From the NCBI GenBank assembly GCA_900546745.1, contig URDT01000007.1, positions 1-48,511 of the forward strand: a DNA stretch of 48,511 nucleotides. The letters are read 5' to 3'. This document shows positions 7,302-16,361 of the stretch, one piece after another; positions within the stretch are counted from its first letter, which is position 1, and every line of letters begins with the position of its first letter. Both the position numbers and the translations under genes were made by a program. The DNA comes from an uncultured Mycoplasmatota bacterium (lineage in GTDB: Bacteria > Bacillota_I > Bacilli_A > RF39 > UBA660). The notes beneath the pieces are model-generated. The model did not search any database, was not told where the DNA came from, and saw nothing but the letters and a program-made list of their open reading frames with translations.

Positions 7302-9375
7302 AATGTTAAATATCAATATATGGATGTATTGTTTTGTTAGTATTATGTTATTAACATTAATAATTGACTATTTTACTTATTTTTTGGGAAATCATTACTT
7401 AATTTATCTTGTTATATCTGGCCTTATTCTATGTTGCCTTGGATATTGTTTGAAACATAAAATTAAAATAGTGAACAATTTTGAAAAAGCAGATATTATA
7501 TTTTTTCTGTTTTTGCTTGTAATAGCTATATTAACAATTGTTTTTCCTGATAGAAGTTTTGATACATTTAATTATCATTTGTATTTACAACAGAATCCAT
7601 TTGGTGACAAAATAAATTTTGATTTCTTTGCTGGAAAAAATTTAAACTCTTATAGTTATGCTTTTCCAGATAGAATGTTTTATCTTTTTCGATTCTTTTT
7701 AGGATATCGTTTGGGAGTAATATTAAATTATTTGTTAATTATCATTATTTATGTACAAGTGAAAGAAATGATTAAAAAATTAATTCCTCATAGTCATTCT
7801 ATTTTTAGAGTAGTTGTGTCTACTTTAATTGCAACAAGCTTATCTTTAATTGATATTGTAGATAGCTATTATGTTGATTTAATTTCGGTAGTTTTATTGT
7901 TAGAAATTACACGATTAGTATTATTTTGTCCATTAGAAGAAAAAGAAAATAATACAATTTTATTTGCTTATTTTGGTTTGCTTTTTGGATTTACTTTTGT
8001 TGTTAAAATATCGAATGCTGTTTTATTAGTATTACTATTTATGATTTATGTTTTAAAAAATAGAAATATTTTAAAATGTATTAATTTAAAAAATATATTA
8101 ATTACACTTTTTTCATTATTTTTACCATTTGTTTTATACCTTGTATATACTTACTTACAGACTGGAAATCCTGTATTTCCATTTTATAACACAATCTTTA
8201 AATCTGAATATTTTAGAAATAGAAATTGGTTAGATACTAGATTTGGCCCTTCTAGAATTAGAGAAGTATTTATATGGCCTCTTATCATTTTATTTGATTC
8301 AGCTCGTTGTGACGATATCAATATTGTAGAACCAATTTGGGGATATGGGTATATTATAGCTATTATTTATGGTTTGTATTACTCATATAAATTATTAAAA
8401 AAGCAGAAATTTGATAAAAATCGTTTATTGTTTTTTACTACAACAGTATTATTCTATTTAGTATGGTCAAAATTTCAATTAGGATATTCGAGATATGGTT
8501 TAGTTGTATTAATTCTCGGTAGTATTAGTACTTATATATTTATTTATGATATTGTTAGAAGTAAAAGGTATTTTTTAATAGGTATTATGTTACCATTAAT
8601 GTTTTATCATTTTAGTTATGTTGGAACAAATTATATGTATAAAAATCAAGATTGGATTTATAATAACTACTATAACAATAAAGTTAAAGATTATAATTAT
8701 AATTTAAAAAATTTATTTTCCAAAGGTAATGAAACAACAATACAATTTGAAACAGATTCTGTATGGGCAATATTTTATTATAATGCTGGACTTGCTCAGT
8801 TTATAAATGATGAAATACCAATTATCAATGTTGTTGCTAGTGCGGATAACAGTTATACCCGTGACTTGCTCAATGAAAAGTTACAAAAAGCTAGTCATAT
8901 TTATACTTTAATAGATTCTTTAGATTTCAATAACTTTATAGTAAATATAAATAAAACAAAATATAAAATTATAAAGGTAGAGAAAGTATTTACATCTACA
9001 ATCTCAGGTGATCCTTCTCACTTTGTTTATGTTTTTGAAGTGGGGTTAAGAGATAATTCTAAACAGAATAATTATGAAATTTTTGAATCTGAAAAAGAAT
9101 ACGATGTTTCTAAAAAAAGTAATATCAGTTTATTCCTTGGGTTAGCAAAAGATACAAATCACACTTATATAGAAGACTTCCCTGTTTCTATAATTGGAAT
9201 AAAGGATGGAAAAGAGGAAGCTTTAGATAATTTGATGATTGATAAAAATGGTAGTATGCATTCATTAAAATACAATGTTGAAAATTATGATACATTGAAA
9301 ATTGTTTCTTTAGATGCTAACAATCAGAAAATAATAGGAAATTGGATGATGTCTTTAAATGTAGAAACTGATTAG
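7291..9375 (+). CDS. Large polytopic membrane protein, GT-C-like (unassigned)
   Basis: This protein of about 694 residues has ten or more hydrophobic segments in its first 450 residues and a soluble C-terminal part. Between the second and third segments lies an acidic, histidine-containing loop (DRSFDTFNYHLYLQQN), placed like the catalytic loop of GT-C glycosyltransferases that use polyprenyl-phosphate sugars outside the membrane. I do not recognise a named family. An in-frame ATG at 7276 would extend it by five residues; neither start has a strong ribosome-binding site, and I prefer 7291. It overlaps the preceding GT by 11 bp and ends in a terminator, so it closes the exporter transcript. 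Confidence 0.8.
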   Translation: MKNKMLNINIWMYCFVSIMLLTLIIDYFTYFLGNHYLIYLVISGLILCCLGYCLKHKIKIVNNFEKADIIFFLFLLVIAILTIVFPDRSFDTFNYHLYLQQNPFGDKINFDFFAGKNLNSYSYAFPDRMFYLFRFFLGYRLGVILNYLLIIIIYVQVKEMIKKLIPHSHSIFRVVVSTLIATSLSLIDIVDSYYVDLISVVLLLEITRLVLFCPLEEKENNTILFAYFGLLFGFTFVVKISNAVLLVLLFMIYVLKNRNILKCINLKNILITLFSLFLPFVLYLVYTYLQTGNPVFPFYNTIFKSEYFRNRNWLDTRFGPSRIREVFIWPLIILFDSARCDDINIVEPIWGYGYIIAIIYGLYYSYKLLKKQKFDKNRLLFFTTTVLFYLVWSKFQLGYSRYGLVVLILGSISTYIFIYDIVRSKRYFLIGIMLPLMFYHFSYVGTNYMYKNQDWIYNNYYNNKVKDYNYNLKNLFSKGNETTIQFETDSVWAIFYYNAGLAQFINDEIPIINVVASADNSYTRDLLNEKLQKASHIYTLIDSLDFNNFIVNINKTKYKIIKVEKVFTSTISGDPSHFVYVFEVGLRDNSKQNNYEIFESEKEYDVSKKSNISLFLGLAKDTNHTYIEDFPVSIIGIKDGKEEALDNLMIDKNGSMHSLKYNVENYDTLKIVSLDANNQKIIGNWMMSLNVETD

Positions 9376-9399
9376 GGGATATTGAAATATCTCCTTTTT
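9375..9399 (+). terminator. Intrinsic terminator
   Basis: GGGGATATT pairs with AATATCTCC (one G-T pair) and is followed by T5. Its first G is the last base of the stop codon of the membrane protein. Confidence 0.85.
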
Positions 9400-9433
9400 C
9401 TATATTTTTGTTTCTTTTAAAATAAATTTATAG

Positions 9434-9439
9434 TATAAT
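9434..9439 (+). promoter_or_regulatory. -10 element before GT2/PTPS-related pair
   Basis: A perfect TATAAT lies 28 bp before the start of the next GT2 gene, after a terminator. A weak TTTCTT sits 17 bp upstream. Confidence 0.6.
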
Positions 9440-9466
9440 GAAGTCAGGAAGTAGGAGAGAATTTAT

Positions 9467-10408
9467 ATGAAAAAGAAAAAAATTGCGGTTTTAATACCTT
9501 GTTACAATGAGTCTTTAACAGTTGAAAAGGTAATAAAAGATTATAAAAAAGCTTTGCCTGAGGCAGACATTTATGTTTATGACAATAACTCTATAGATGG
9601 CACTGATGAAATTGCTAAAAAAGCTGGAGCAATTGTAAAATATGAATATAGACAAGGAAAAGGAAATGTTATTCGTTCTATGTTTCGTCAAATCGATGCT
9701 GATTGTTACTTGATGATTGATGGTGATGATACCTATCCAGCAGAAAATGCTAGAGAAATGTGTGATTTAGTATTGTCTGGAAAAGCTGATATGGTAATAG
9801 GTGATCGTTTATCTAGTACATATTTTACAGAAAATAAACGTCCATTTCATAATTTTGGAAATAAGTTAGTTAGATGGTCAATTAATAAACTATTTACAAA
9901 TAATGTAAAAGATATTATGACAGGATATAGAGCGTTCAGTTATGAATTTGTAAAAGGATTCCCTGTCCTTTCAAAAGGATTCGAAATTGAAACAGAAATG
10001 ACTATCCATGCAGTCGATAAAAATTTCAAATTAGTAGAGATTCCAGTAACATATAGAGATCGACCAGAAGGTAGTGTTTCAAAATTAAATACTTATAGTG
10101 ATGGCTTAAAAGTTTTGAAAACAATTGCTACTTTATTTAAAGAATATAAACCATCCTTATTTTTTAACATTTTCGCAATCATTACTTTATTAATTTCTTT
10201 ATTGCTTGGTATTCCAGTATTACATGAGTATTTTAAAATTGGTTTAGTTCCTAAATTTCCTAGTTTAATAGTTTCTTGTATTTTCTTTGTTATTGCTTTA
10301 TTATTATGGATTACAGGAATTATATTACAAGTTATTGTTAAAAAGAATAAACAACTTTATGAATTATACTTAAATATAATAGAGGAAAACAAAGATGAAA
10401 AAGAATAA
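9467..10408 (+). CDS. Family 2 glycosyltransferase, polyprenyl-phosphate type, C-terminal TM
   Basis: This 313-residue DPM1-like GT2 enzyme has the N-terminal VLIPCYNESLTVEKVI, donor loop YDNNSIDGTDE and metal site DGDDTYP near residue 86. Two C-terminal membrane helices lie at about residues 230-290. Enzymes of this build transfer a sugar from a nucleotide to undecaprenyl phosphate for later use outside the cell. GGAGAG precedes the ATG. The next gene overlaps by 14 bp and encodes a polytopic protein that could use the lipid-linked sugar. The exact sugar is not readable. Confidence 0.9.
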   Translation: MKKKKIAVLIPCYNESLTVEKVIKDYKKALPEADIYVYDNNSIDGTDEIAKKAGAIVKYEYRQGKGNVIRSMFRQIDADCYLMIDGDDTYPAENAREMCDLVLSGKADMVIGDRLSSTYFTENKRPFHNFGNKLVRWSINKLFTNNVKDIMTGYRAFSYEFVKGFPVLSKGFEIETEMTIHAVDKNFKLVEIPVTYRDRPEGSVSKLNTYSDGLKVLKTIATLFKEYKPSLFFNIFAIITLLISLLLGIPVLHEYFKIGLVPKFPSLIVSCIFFVIALLLWITGIILQVIVKKNKQLYELYLNIIEENKDEKE

Positions 10409-12095
10409 AAAGAACAATATAGAAATCATTGAAACTTTTTTTTCAAAACAATTCAATAAAATTTTTAAAAATAATAGAAATACTATTATTTTTATTAGCT
10501 TATTATCTCTTATATCTTGTTTATTCTTATTAAAAAGTGGAATTATAAAGGGACATGATTTAGAGTATCATTTATCTAGAATTAGTGCTATCAGTAATTG
10601 TTTAAAAAATGGTGATTTAAAAGCGTTGATTCATGATGGTTTTTATGGCTATGGATATGCGAATGGTTTATTTTACTCAAACTTATTTTTATATTTTCCG
10701 GCTTTTTTAAATAGTCTAGGAATTAATGTCATAGTATGTTATAAAATATTTTTAGTACTATGTACCTTATTGACAACCTATAGTATGTACTTTTGTGTGA
10801 AAAGGATTTCTAAATCCAATTCTATTGCAGCAATAGCTTCTCTTTTATTTGTTTTTTGCTCTTATAGAATTTGTGATGTTATGGTGAGAGCTGCTGTAGG
10901 TGAGATTTTATCATTTATTTTTATACCAATTATTATTTTGGGTTTATATGAAATAATATTTGGTGATTATAAAAAGTTTTATATATTTTCATTAGGATTT
11001 GTAGGATTAGTAAATTGTCATTTAATTTCTACAGTATTTATGTTTATCATTATTGTTTTGATTTGTATTTTTAAATTGAACAATTTTATTAATGAACCAA
11101 AAAGATTTCAATATCTAATTTTTTCAGGAATACTGGGACTACTTTTAGGAGCTTTCTTTATTTTTCCATTGTTAGAACAATATTTCAGAAGCAATCTATT
11201 GATTACAACCCAAAAAGAAAGTGCTGTTTATACTATGCCATTTTTAAGATTATTTTCTGGAATATTTAACTTTAAGTCTCATTTTATACCTGGTGGTGTA
11301 GGGTTTATTTATTTATATGCGATCTATAAAAGAACACAATTGAAAAAGAAAACTCCTTTATTACAATTTAGTGATTTTTGTATGATTGTAGGCTTAGCAG
11401 CATTGCTTGCTTGTTCCGATTTCTTACCTTGGAATGAACTCTCTAAGGTTTTAGGATCAATTCAATTTACTTGGCGATTGTTATTTGTTTCTTCTTCTTT
11501 TTTATCTATTTCAGCAGCAATTATTTTTTACGAATCATTTCAATCTACTAATCATTTTAATATAAGCATGGTTATTATTTTACTTTATGTTATATTAATA
11601 TGCGTGATAAATCAAATATTAGGGTACGATTCATTAAAAACATATTATGGAAATAAGAATGTTGAATATTTGGAAAATTATAATGATTTTTCGATTGCTT
11701 CTGGTGAATATTTACCTTCTAAAACAGATTGGTCATTAATTGCTACAGATAAAAGAGAATTAAAAACTAACAATGGTGATATAACATTTCATTTTTCTGA
11801 AAAGAAAGGTAAATATTATATTCAATTTGAAAATAATACAGGTGCAGATACTTATATTGATGTTCCATTAATTTATTATTATGGATACCGTGCTAAATCA
11901 ATTAATCATAATAATTATTATTCTTTAAATTATGGCTATAATACTTGGATTCGTGTTTATATCAATGATGTAAAGGAAGATCAAATTGTAGTTTGGTATA
12001 AAGGAACTAAAATAGAAAGATTGTCATGTATTATCAGTATCTTATCTTGGATTTTATTCATATATTATTATAAAAAAAATAAAGGCACTAATTAG
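10395..12095 (+). CDS. Polytopic membrane protein with PTPS-related (YfhO/GT-C-like) domain
   Basis: This 566-residue protein has about a dozen hydrophobic segments. After the first comes GIIKGHDLEYHLSRISAI, the hallmark of the 6-pyruvoyl-tetrahydropterin-synthase-related membrane domain. Despite that name the group looks GT-C-like, with an acidic/His loop in the catalytic position. Probable role: transfer of a lipid-linked sugar to the exported polymer, made plausible by the DPM1-like enzyme that overlaps its 5' end. The C-terminal soluble part (about residues 410-540) faces outside or caps the enzyme. Its stop overlaps the stop of the opposing gene by 8 bp. Confidence 0.82.
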   Translation: MKKNKKNNIEIIETFFSKQFNKIFKNNRNTIIFISLLSLISCLFLLKSGIIKGHDLEYHLSRISAISNCLKNGDLKALIHDGFYGYGYANGLFYSNLFLYFPAFLNSLGINVIVCYKIFLVLCTLLTTYSMYFCVKRISKSNSIAAIASLLFVFCSYRICDVMVRAAVGEILSFIFIPIIILGLYEIIFGDYKKFYIFSLGFVGLVNCHLISTVFMFIIIVLICIFKLNNFINEPKRFQYLIFSGILGLLLGAFFIFPLLEQYFRSNLLITTQKESAVYTMPFLRLFSGIFNFKSHFIPGGVGFIYLYAIYKRTQLKKKTPLLQFSDFCMIVGLAALLACSDFLPWNELSKVLGSIQFTWRLLFVSSSFLSISAAIIFYESFQSTNHFNISMVIILLYVILICVINQILGYDSLKTYYGNKNVEYLENYNDFSIASGEYLPSKTDWSLIATDKRELKTNNGDITFHFSEKKGKYYIQFENNTGADTYIDVPLIYYYGYRAKSINHNNYYSLNYGYNTWIRVYINDVKEDQIVVWYKGTKIERLSCIISILSWILFIYYYKKNKGTN

Positions 12096-12109
12096 TGTCT
12101 TTATTTTTT
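12076..12109. terminator. Bidirectional terminator spanning two converging stop codons
   Basis: A 14-bp stem (AAAATAAAGGCACT and its partner, one G-T pair) has loop AATT inside CTAATTAG, with A runs on the left and T runs on the right. It works in both directions. It contains the stop codons of the plus-strand gene (12093-12095) and the minus-strand gene (12088-12090). Confidence 0.85.
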
Positions 12110-13869
12110 GAAAATACTAAATAAATCATAATTGGCATAATGGTAAATATATAATAAACATATCTTAAAATAGCAACAGGTCCAAGCAAAACAGTAGCAA
12201 GTATTCCTAGGATTAGTGAAGTTGGAATTAATTTACTATATTCTTTGTTAAATAATATTACAATAGTAAGAACAATTAGAAGTATTACTTGAAATCCTAC
12301 ACTCATAGTTAGTGATAAAAATGGGATATATTGAAATGTTGCTTTTTCTGTTAAGTCATAATATAAATTAAATATTGGTTTAATTTTACTTTCAAATTTA
12401 ATTTGGTCATTAGTATTGTGGAAATCATCTACACTTCTAACTTCTATATAAGTTCTATATGTTTCTTTATCTGGAAGAGTATCTCCTATATACCAATATC
12501 CCATAGTATTTGCTAAAAAAGCGTCTACATATTCTATAGGGTGTCTTAATCCAAGTTTTACATATAATTTAGCATAATCTTCTAAATTGTTGTAAATAAC
12601 ATTAGGATTAATACGCCAACTTAAATCATCTGATTTGTGTGATTTATAATTTTTGAAAGCTTCTTCTTCTGTTTCTAAATTTTTTAATAAATCTATTTCA
12701 TTAGAAGTTAAGTCATTCGCATTATTGTATACTCGTCCAATTTGTTGAAGAGGTACACATAATAATGCTCCTGGGAATTTATCTGGAGTAATATTTAAAA
12801 TTCTATTTACTTGAATTAGGTAGAATTTGTAAGAACCTATTGTGATTAATATAATGACAAGTACTTGCTTCCAATATTTTCTAAGCCCAATTAACATAAA
12901 TATTGCTAATACAAGAAAGGCGTAATAACCGTTATGTCTAAAAATAAATGTTGAAAGCGATAATAAAATAACAATAATAATATTGAAAATAGAATGGAAG
13001 AATTTTTCTGGATCTCTTATTATATCTACTAATTTGATAAATAGTAATGTGACACAAAGTGAGAAAAATACATCCTTAGTTGTTGTAATTGCTAATATAC
13101 TATGTGTTGGTAAAAACATAAATAATAATAAACTAATCAATTTTAAAGAAAATGATGCACCACGTTTATTTAAATAAGAAACAATGTAAGAAAAAACTAG
13201 CGCTGTAATAATCATTTGAAATGTTGTATATAATACAACTCCTATTGAATAAGAGTGAAATAAAATGTTTCCCAATTTTATAAACCAACCCACGATTAAT
13301 GTATGAATAATAGGATTGTTATTGGATAATTGATTGTTTAAAAATTCATTTAGTTGTACGGAAGAGTCATAACTAAATATCCCTGGATAAAAAGCTAAAA
13401 AGATAGGAATCCAAGCAATTATGATACATAGAAAACATTTTATAAAACAAGATTTTTTAAATAAAAATTGATTTAATGTTGGAATGTTCCAATTTGTAAT
13501 GGTTTTTACAATTTTATTTTGATAATATAAAAAATAATTAGTAACAGAAAATATAATAGGCAGTAATTCAATCATAATGAAATGTGTCTTAATTTTTTGA
13601 ATGTAAGAAACATCATATATTGTTAGATTATAACCTAATACTAATGTATAAGATATTAATATTGAAATGATTAATCCAAAAATATTCGTTCTTTTATTTT
13701 TAAATATTTTTTGATAATTTTTCTTTATAAAAATATAAAAGAAAAGAAAAATTGGAATAAATAAAAAGCTGATAAAAAATTTATTATTTTCTAAATTACA
13801 GATTTGAGTTATTCCATGTGTTGATAGTAGTGCTAAGATAATAGCACCAAAATATTTTGTATACTTCAT
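12088..13869 (-). CDS. DUF6020-like polytopic membrane protein
   Basis: This 593-residue, GT-C-like multi-pass protein has a loop containing FYPGIFSYDSSVQLNEFLNN and a following NNPIIHTLIVGWF. I associate this pattern with the DUF6020 family of surface-glycan loci. It likely takes part in extracytoplasmic glycosylation; the reaction is not established. The longest reading frame begins at 13902, but a -10 box (13886-13891) lies inside that extension. AGGTGAT sits just before the ATG at 13869, so the shorter start is used. It is the only minus-strand gene of the polysaccharide locus and has its own promoter. Confidence 0.82.
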   Translation of the reverse strand: MKYTKYFGAIILALLSTHGITQICNLENNKFFISFLFIPIFLFFYIFIKKNYQKIFKNKRTNIFGLIISILISYTLVLGYNLTIYDVSYIQKIKTHFIMIELLPIIFSVTNYFLYYQNKIVKTITNWNIPTLNQFLFKKSCFIKCFLCIIIAWIPIFLAFYPGIFSYDSSVQLNEFLNNQLSNNNPIIHTLIVGWFIKLGNILFHSYSIGVVLYTTFQMIITALVFSYIVSYLNKRGASFSLKLISLLLFMFLPTHSILAITTTKDVFFSLCVTLLFIKLVDIIRDPEKFFHSIFNIIIVILLSLSTFIFRHNGYYAFLVLAIFMLIGLRKYWKQVLVIILITIGSYKFYLIQVNRILNITPDKFPGALLCVPLQQIGRVYNNANDLTSNEIDLLKNLETEEEAFKNYKSHKSDDLSWRINPNVIYNNLEDYAKLYVKLGLRHPIEYVDAFLANTMGYWYIGDTLPDKETYRTYIEVRSVDDFHNTNDQIKFESKIKPIFNLYYDLTEKATFQYIPFLSLTMSVGFQVILLIVLTIVILFNKEYSKLIPTSLILGILATVLLGPVAILRYVYYIFTIMPIMIYLVFSKNKDTN

Positions 13870-13885
13870 ATTATCACCTATTGGG

Positions 13886-13914
13886 ATTATATCAAAAAAC
13901 ATTTTTTAAAACAA
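13886..13914 (-). promoter_or_regulatory. Promoter of the DUF6020-like gene
   Basis: On the minus strand, TTGTTT and TATAAT are spaced exactly 17 bp, ending 17 bp before the ATG. The -35 box lies in one arm of an inverted repeat shared with the divergent gtrA promoter. Confidence 0.82.
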
Positions 13915-13928
13915 CAATTATTGTTTTA
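13907..13928. repeat. Inverted repeat holding both divergent -35 boxes
   Basis: The perfect 8-bp arms TAAAACAA and TTGTTTTA are separated by 6 bp. Each arm contains the TTGTTT -35 box of one of two divergent promoters, so the two cannot easily be occupied at once. Confidence 0.75.
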
Positions 13929-13949
13929 ACCCTATAATTTTGTTATACT
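13921..13949 (+). promoter_or_regulatory. Promoter of the gtrA operon
   Basis: TTGTTT and TATACT are spaced 17 bp, and TGT before the -10 makes it an extended -10 as well. It lies 24 bp upstream of the GtrA-like start. Confidence 0.82.
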
Positions 13950-13972
13950 TAAGATAGTTAGAGGTGTTGAAT

Positions 13973-14350
13973 ATGAAAAAACTTACAAAACAGATCTTAA
14001 AATTTGGAGTAGTCGGAGGAATTGCTTTTTTAATTGACTATGGAATTTTATTTTTATTAACTGAGTTTTGTGGAATACCAGCTTTAATCTCCGCAGCTAT
14101 TTCATTTATTGTATCTGTAATATTTAATTATATATTAAGCATTAAGTGGGTTTTTGATGTCAGTAAAAAACAAACTACAAAAGATATTATTGTTTTTATG
14201 GTTCTAAGTACAATTGGGCTTGGTATTAATGAATTGATTATATATGTGGGAAATATTTTTCATATTTATTACATGATTTCTAAAATAGGAGCAACGGCCA
14301 TTGTGATGGTTTATAATTTTATTACGAGAAAAATATTTGTAGAAAAATAA
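13973..14350 (+). CDS. GtrA-like flippase family protein
   Basis: This 125-residue protein has four membrane helices. QILKFGVVGGIAFLIDYGIL at the N terminus and the later FNYILSIKWVFD are the GtrA/DPMS signature. GtrA proteins are thought to flip undecaprenyl-phosphate-linked sugars or to assist the partner synthase. The start is the ATG at 13973, with AGAGGTG at 13960-13966. A GTG at 13964 in frame overlaps that ribosome-binding site and is rejected. A DPM1-like GT2 follows 13 bp downstream, the classical GtrA/GtrB pairing. Confidence 0.9.
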   Translation: MKKLTKQILKFGVVGGIAFLIDYGILFLLTEFCGIPALISAAISFIVSVIFNYILSIKWVFDVSKKQTTKDIIVFMVLSTIGLGINELIIYVGNIFHIYYMISKIGATAIVMVYNFITRKIFVEK

Positions 14351-14363
14351 TGTAGGTGAATTT

Positions 14364-15299
14364 ATGAAAAAGAAGAAAATTAGTGTTATTGTATCATGCT
14401 ATAATGAACAAGAATCAATTCCTTACTTCTATGAGGAAATTACCAAAGTAGCCGATCAAATGAAATCATTTCATTTTGAATTTTTATTTGTTGATGATGG
14501 TTCTATAGATCATACATTAAGTATTTTGAAAACATTGTCAAAAGAAGATCAGAGAGTTCGTTATTTATCTTTTTCAAGAAATTTTGGAAAAGAAGCAGCG
14601 ATGTATGCTGGTTTGGAAAATAGTACAGGCGATTATGTAACATTGATGGATGCTGATTTACAAGATCCTCCTTCCCTTTTACCACAAATGTGTGATTTAA
14701 TTGAACAAGGATATGATGTAGTAGGAACAAGAAGAGTAACTAGAAAAGGGGAACCACCTATTCGAAGTTTCTTTGCTAGGCGTTTTTATAAAATCATTAA
14801 TAAGATGTCCAAAATAGAAATGGTAGACGGAGCTAGAGACTATAGGCTTATGACTAGGCAAGTCGTGAATTCTATTTTAACTTTGCAAGAATATAATCGC
14901 TATTCAAAAGGTTTATTCAGTTTTGTAGGTTATAAGACAAAATGGTTGGAATATGAAAACATAGAGAGAGTTGCTGGAGAAACAAAATGGTCTTTTTGGA
15001 AATTATTTAAGTATGCTATTGAGGGAATTGTGGCTTTTACTACTGCACCATTGTCACTTGCTTCAGTTTTAGGTTTTATAATTTGCTTTGTATCATTCAT
15101 TGCTATTTTAGTAATTGTGGTAAAAACTTTATTATTTGGAGATCCTGTTGGTGGATGGCCAAGTATGGTATGTATTTTGCTATTTGTTAGTGGAATTCAG
15201 TTATTATGTATGGGAATTATTGGACAATATTTAGCAAAAACATATTTAGAAACTAAAAAAAGACCAATTTATATTGTAAGAGAAACAGAGAAAGATTGA
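14364..15299 (+). CDS. GtrB-type family 2 glycosyltransferase (polyprenyl-phosphate sugar synthase)
   Basis: This 311-residue protein has the N-terminal GT2 domain SVIVSCYNEQESIPYFYEEI, donor loop VDDGSIDHT, FSRNFGKEAAMYAGL and the metal site DADLQDPP near residue 96. Two C-terminal membrane helices lie at about residues 230-300. These are the hallmarks of GtrB/DPM1-like enzymes making undecaprenyl-phosphate-glucose or a similar donor. GtrA is encoded just upstream, and a second GT2 starts 4 bp after the stop. The ribosome-binding site is TAGGTGA. Confidence 0.93.
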   Translation: MKKKKISVIVSCYNEQESIPYFYEEITKVADQMKSFHFEFLFVDDGSIDHTLSILKTLSKEDQRVRYLSFSRNFGKEAAMYAGLENSTGDYVTLMDADLQDPPSLLPQMCDLIEQGYDVVGTRRVTRKGEPPIRSFFARRFYKIINKMSKIEMVDGARDYRLMTRQVVNSILTLQEYNRYSKGLFSFVGYKTKWLEYENIERVAGETKWSFWKLFKYAIEGIVAFTTAPLSLASVLGFIICFVSFIAILVIVVKTLLFGDPVGGWPSMVCILLFVSGIQLLCMGIIGQYLAKTYLETKKRPIYIVRETEKD

Positions 15300-15303
15300 T
15301 AGT

Positions 15304-16020
15304 ATGAAAAAGAAGATTTTATTAATTATTCCTGCTTATAATGAACAGGACAATATTCTAAAGACTTATAATACAGTAATTAATTACAATAAAAAAAATA
15401 AAGAAAATTATGATGTAATTGTGATTAATGATGGATCTACTGATCAAACAGGGAAAATTTGTGATGATAATAATATTCCTGTAATCCACTTGATTCATAA
15501 TTTAGGAATTGGTGGAGCTGTTCAAACAGGTTACAAATATGCTTATGAAAATAATTATGACATTGCAATTCAATATGACGGCGATGGACAACATGATGTA
15601 TTCTATGTAAAAAAAATTATTACTCCTTTATTAGAGGAAAAAGCAGATTTTGTAATTGGATCACGCTTTGTTGGTAAAACAAATGATGGCTTTCAATCTA
15701 CTTTTGCTAGGAGAGTAGGTATTCGTATAGTATCATTTTTTATTAAATTAGTAACAGGAAAAAAAGTATATGATACTACTTCAGGATTTAGAGCTTGTAA
15801 CAAGAACATAATAAAACAATTTTCAAATTCTTATCCGAAAGAATATCCCGAACCAATTACCACTGTTGAACTTTTAAAGAGAGGATATCGCTTATCTGAA
15901 ATTCCAGTAGAAATGAAGGAAAGAGATGGAGGAACATCTTCTATTCATTCATGGAAAACTGTTTATTATATGATTAATGTTATATTTTCAATTTTAATAG
16001 TAGGAACTAGGAGGTATTAA
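15304..16020 (+). CDS. Family 2 glycosyltransferase (DPM1-like, soluble)
   Basis: This 238-residue protein has only the GT2 domain and no membrane helices. Visible are LLIIPAYNEQDNILKTY, INDGSTDQTGK, the HLIHNLGIGGAVQTGYKYAY stretch and the metal site QYDGDGQHD near residue 95. It closely resembles enzymes encoded with DUF2304 and GtrA in rhamnose-glucose polysaccharide loci. It starts 4 bp after the previous stop, with a weak ribosome-binding site, and contains the strong AGGAGGT that serves the next gene. Confidence 0.9.
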   Translation: MKKKILLIIPAYNEQDNILKTYNTVINYNKKNKENYDVIVINDGSTDQTGKICDDNNIPVIHLIHNLGIGGAVQTGYKYAYENNYDIAIQYDGDGQHDVFYVKKIITPLLEEKADFVIGSRFVGKTNDGFQSTFARRVGIRIVSFFIKLVTGKKVYDTTSGFRACNKNIIKQFSNSYPKEYPEPITTVELLKRGYRLSEIPVEMKERDGGTSSIHSWKTVYYMINVIFSILIVGTRRY

Positions 16021-16022
16021 TT

Positions 16023-16358
16023 ATGAGTATTAATCTTCGATTAGGATTAGTAATTGTAGCAATTTTGTTGTTTATGATAATTTTGATTGTCTTAAAAAAA
16101 GGAAGAATGCCTGTTAAATATTCATTAGTTTGGATTTTATCAAGTTTTATTATTTTATTCATAGGAATATTTCCGGGATTATTTATATGGTTTTCAAATT
16201 TACTTGGTTTTGTGACAATGTCTAATATGGTAATTGCAATGTTTATCTTCATTCTTTTAATGATTACTATTATGTTGACAATTATTGTGTCTGGTCAACA
16301 GAAAAAAATTACTTTATTAATTCAAGAACTTTCAATTTTAAAGAATAAAAAGAGGTGA
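16023..16358 (+). CDS. DUF2304 membrane protein
   Basis: This 111-residue protein has three hydrophobic segments and a basic C-terminal tail ending in a short coiled region (about residues 92-111). Length, topology and position directly after a DPM1-like GT2 match the DUF2304 family, whose genes accompany side-chain glycosylation enzymes. Its biochemical role is unknown; an accessory part for the GT2 at the membrane is likely. It starts 2 bp after the GT stop, with AGGAGGT upstream. Confidence 0.85.
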   Translation: MSINLRLGLVIVAILLFMIILIVLKKGRMPVKYSLVWILSSFIILFIGIFPGLFIWFSNLLGFVTMSNMVIAMFIFILLMITIMLTIIVSGQQKKITLLIQELSILKNKKR

Positions 16359-16361
16359 AAT

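Noticed and set aside
14364..15299. Recoded TGA (Mycoplasma-like code)
   Set aside because: TGA ends this gene immediately before the next start, also ends the gene at 43750, and tryptophan is always TGG in the conserved motifs, so the code is standard.
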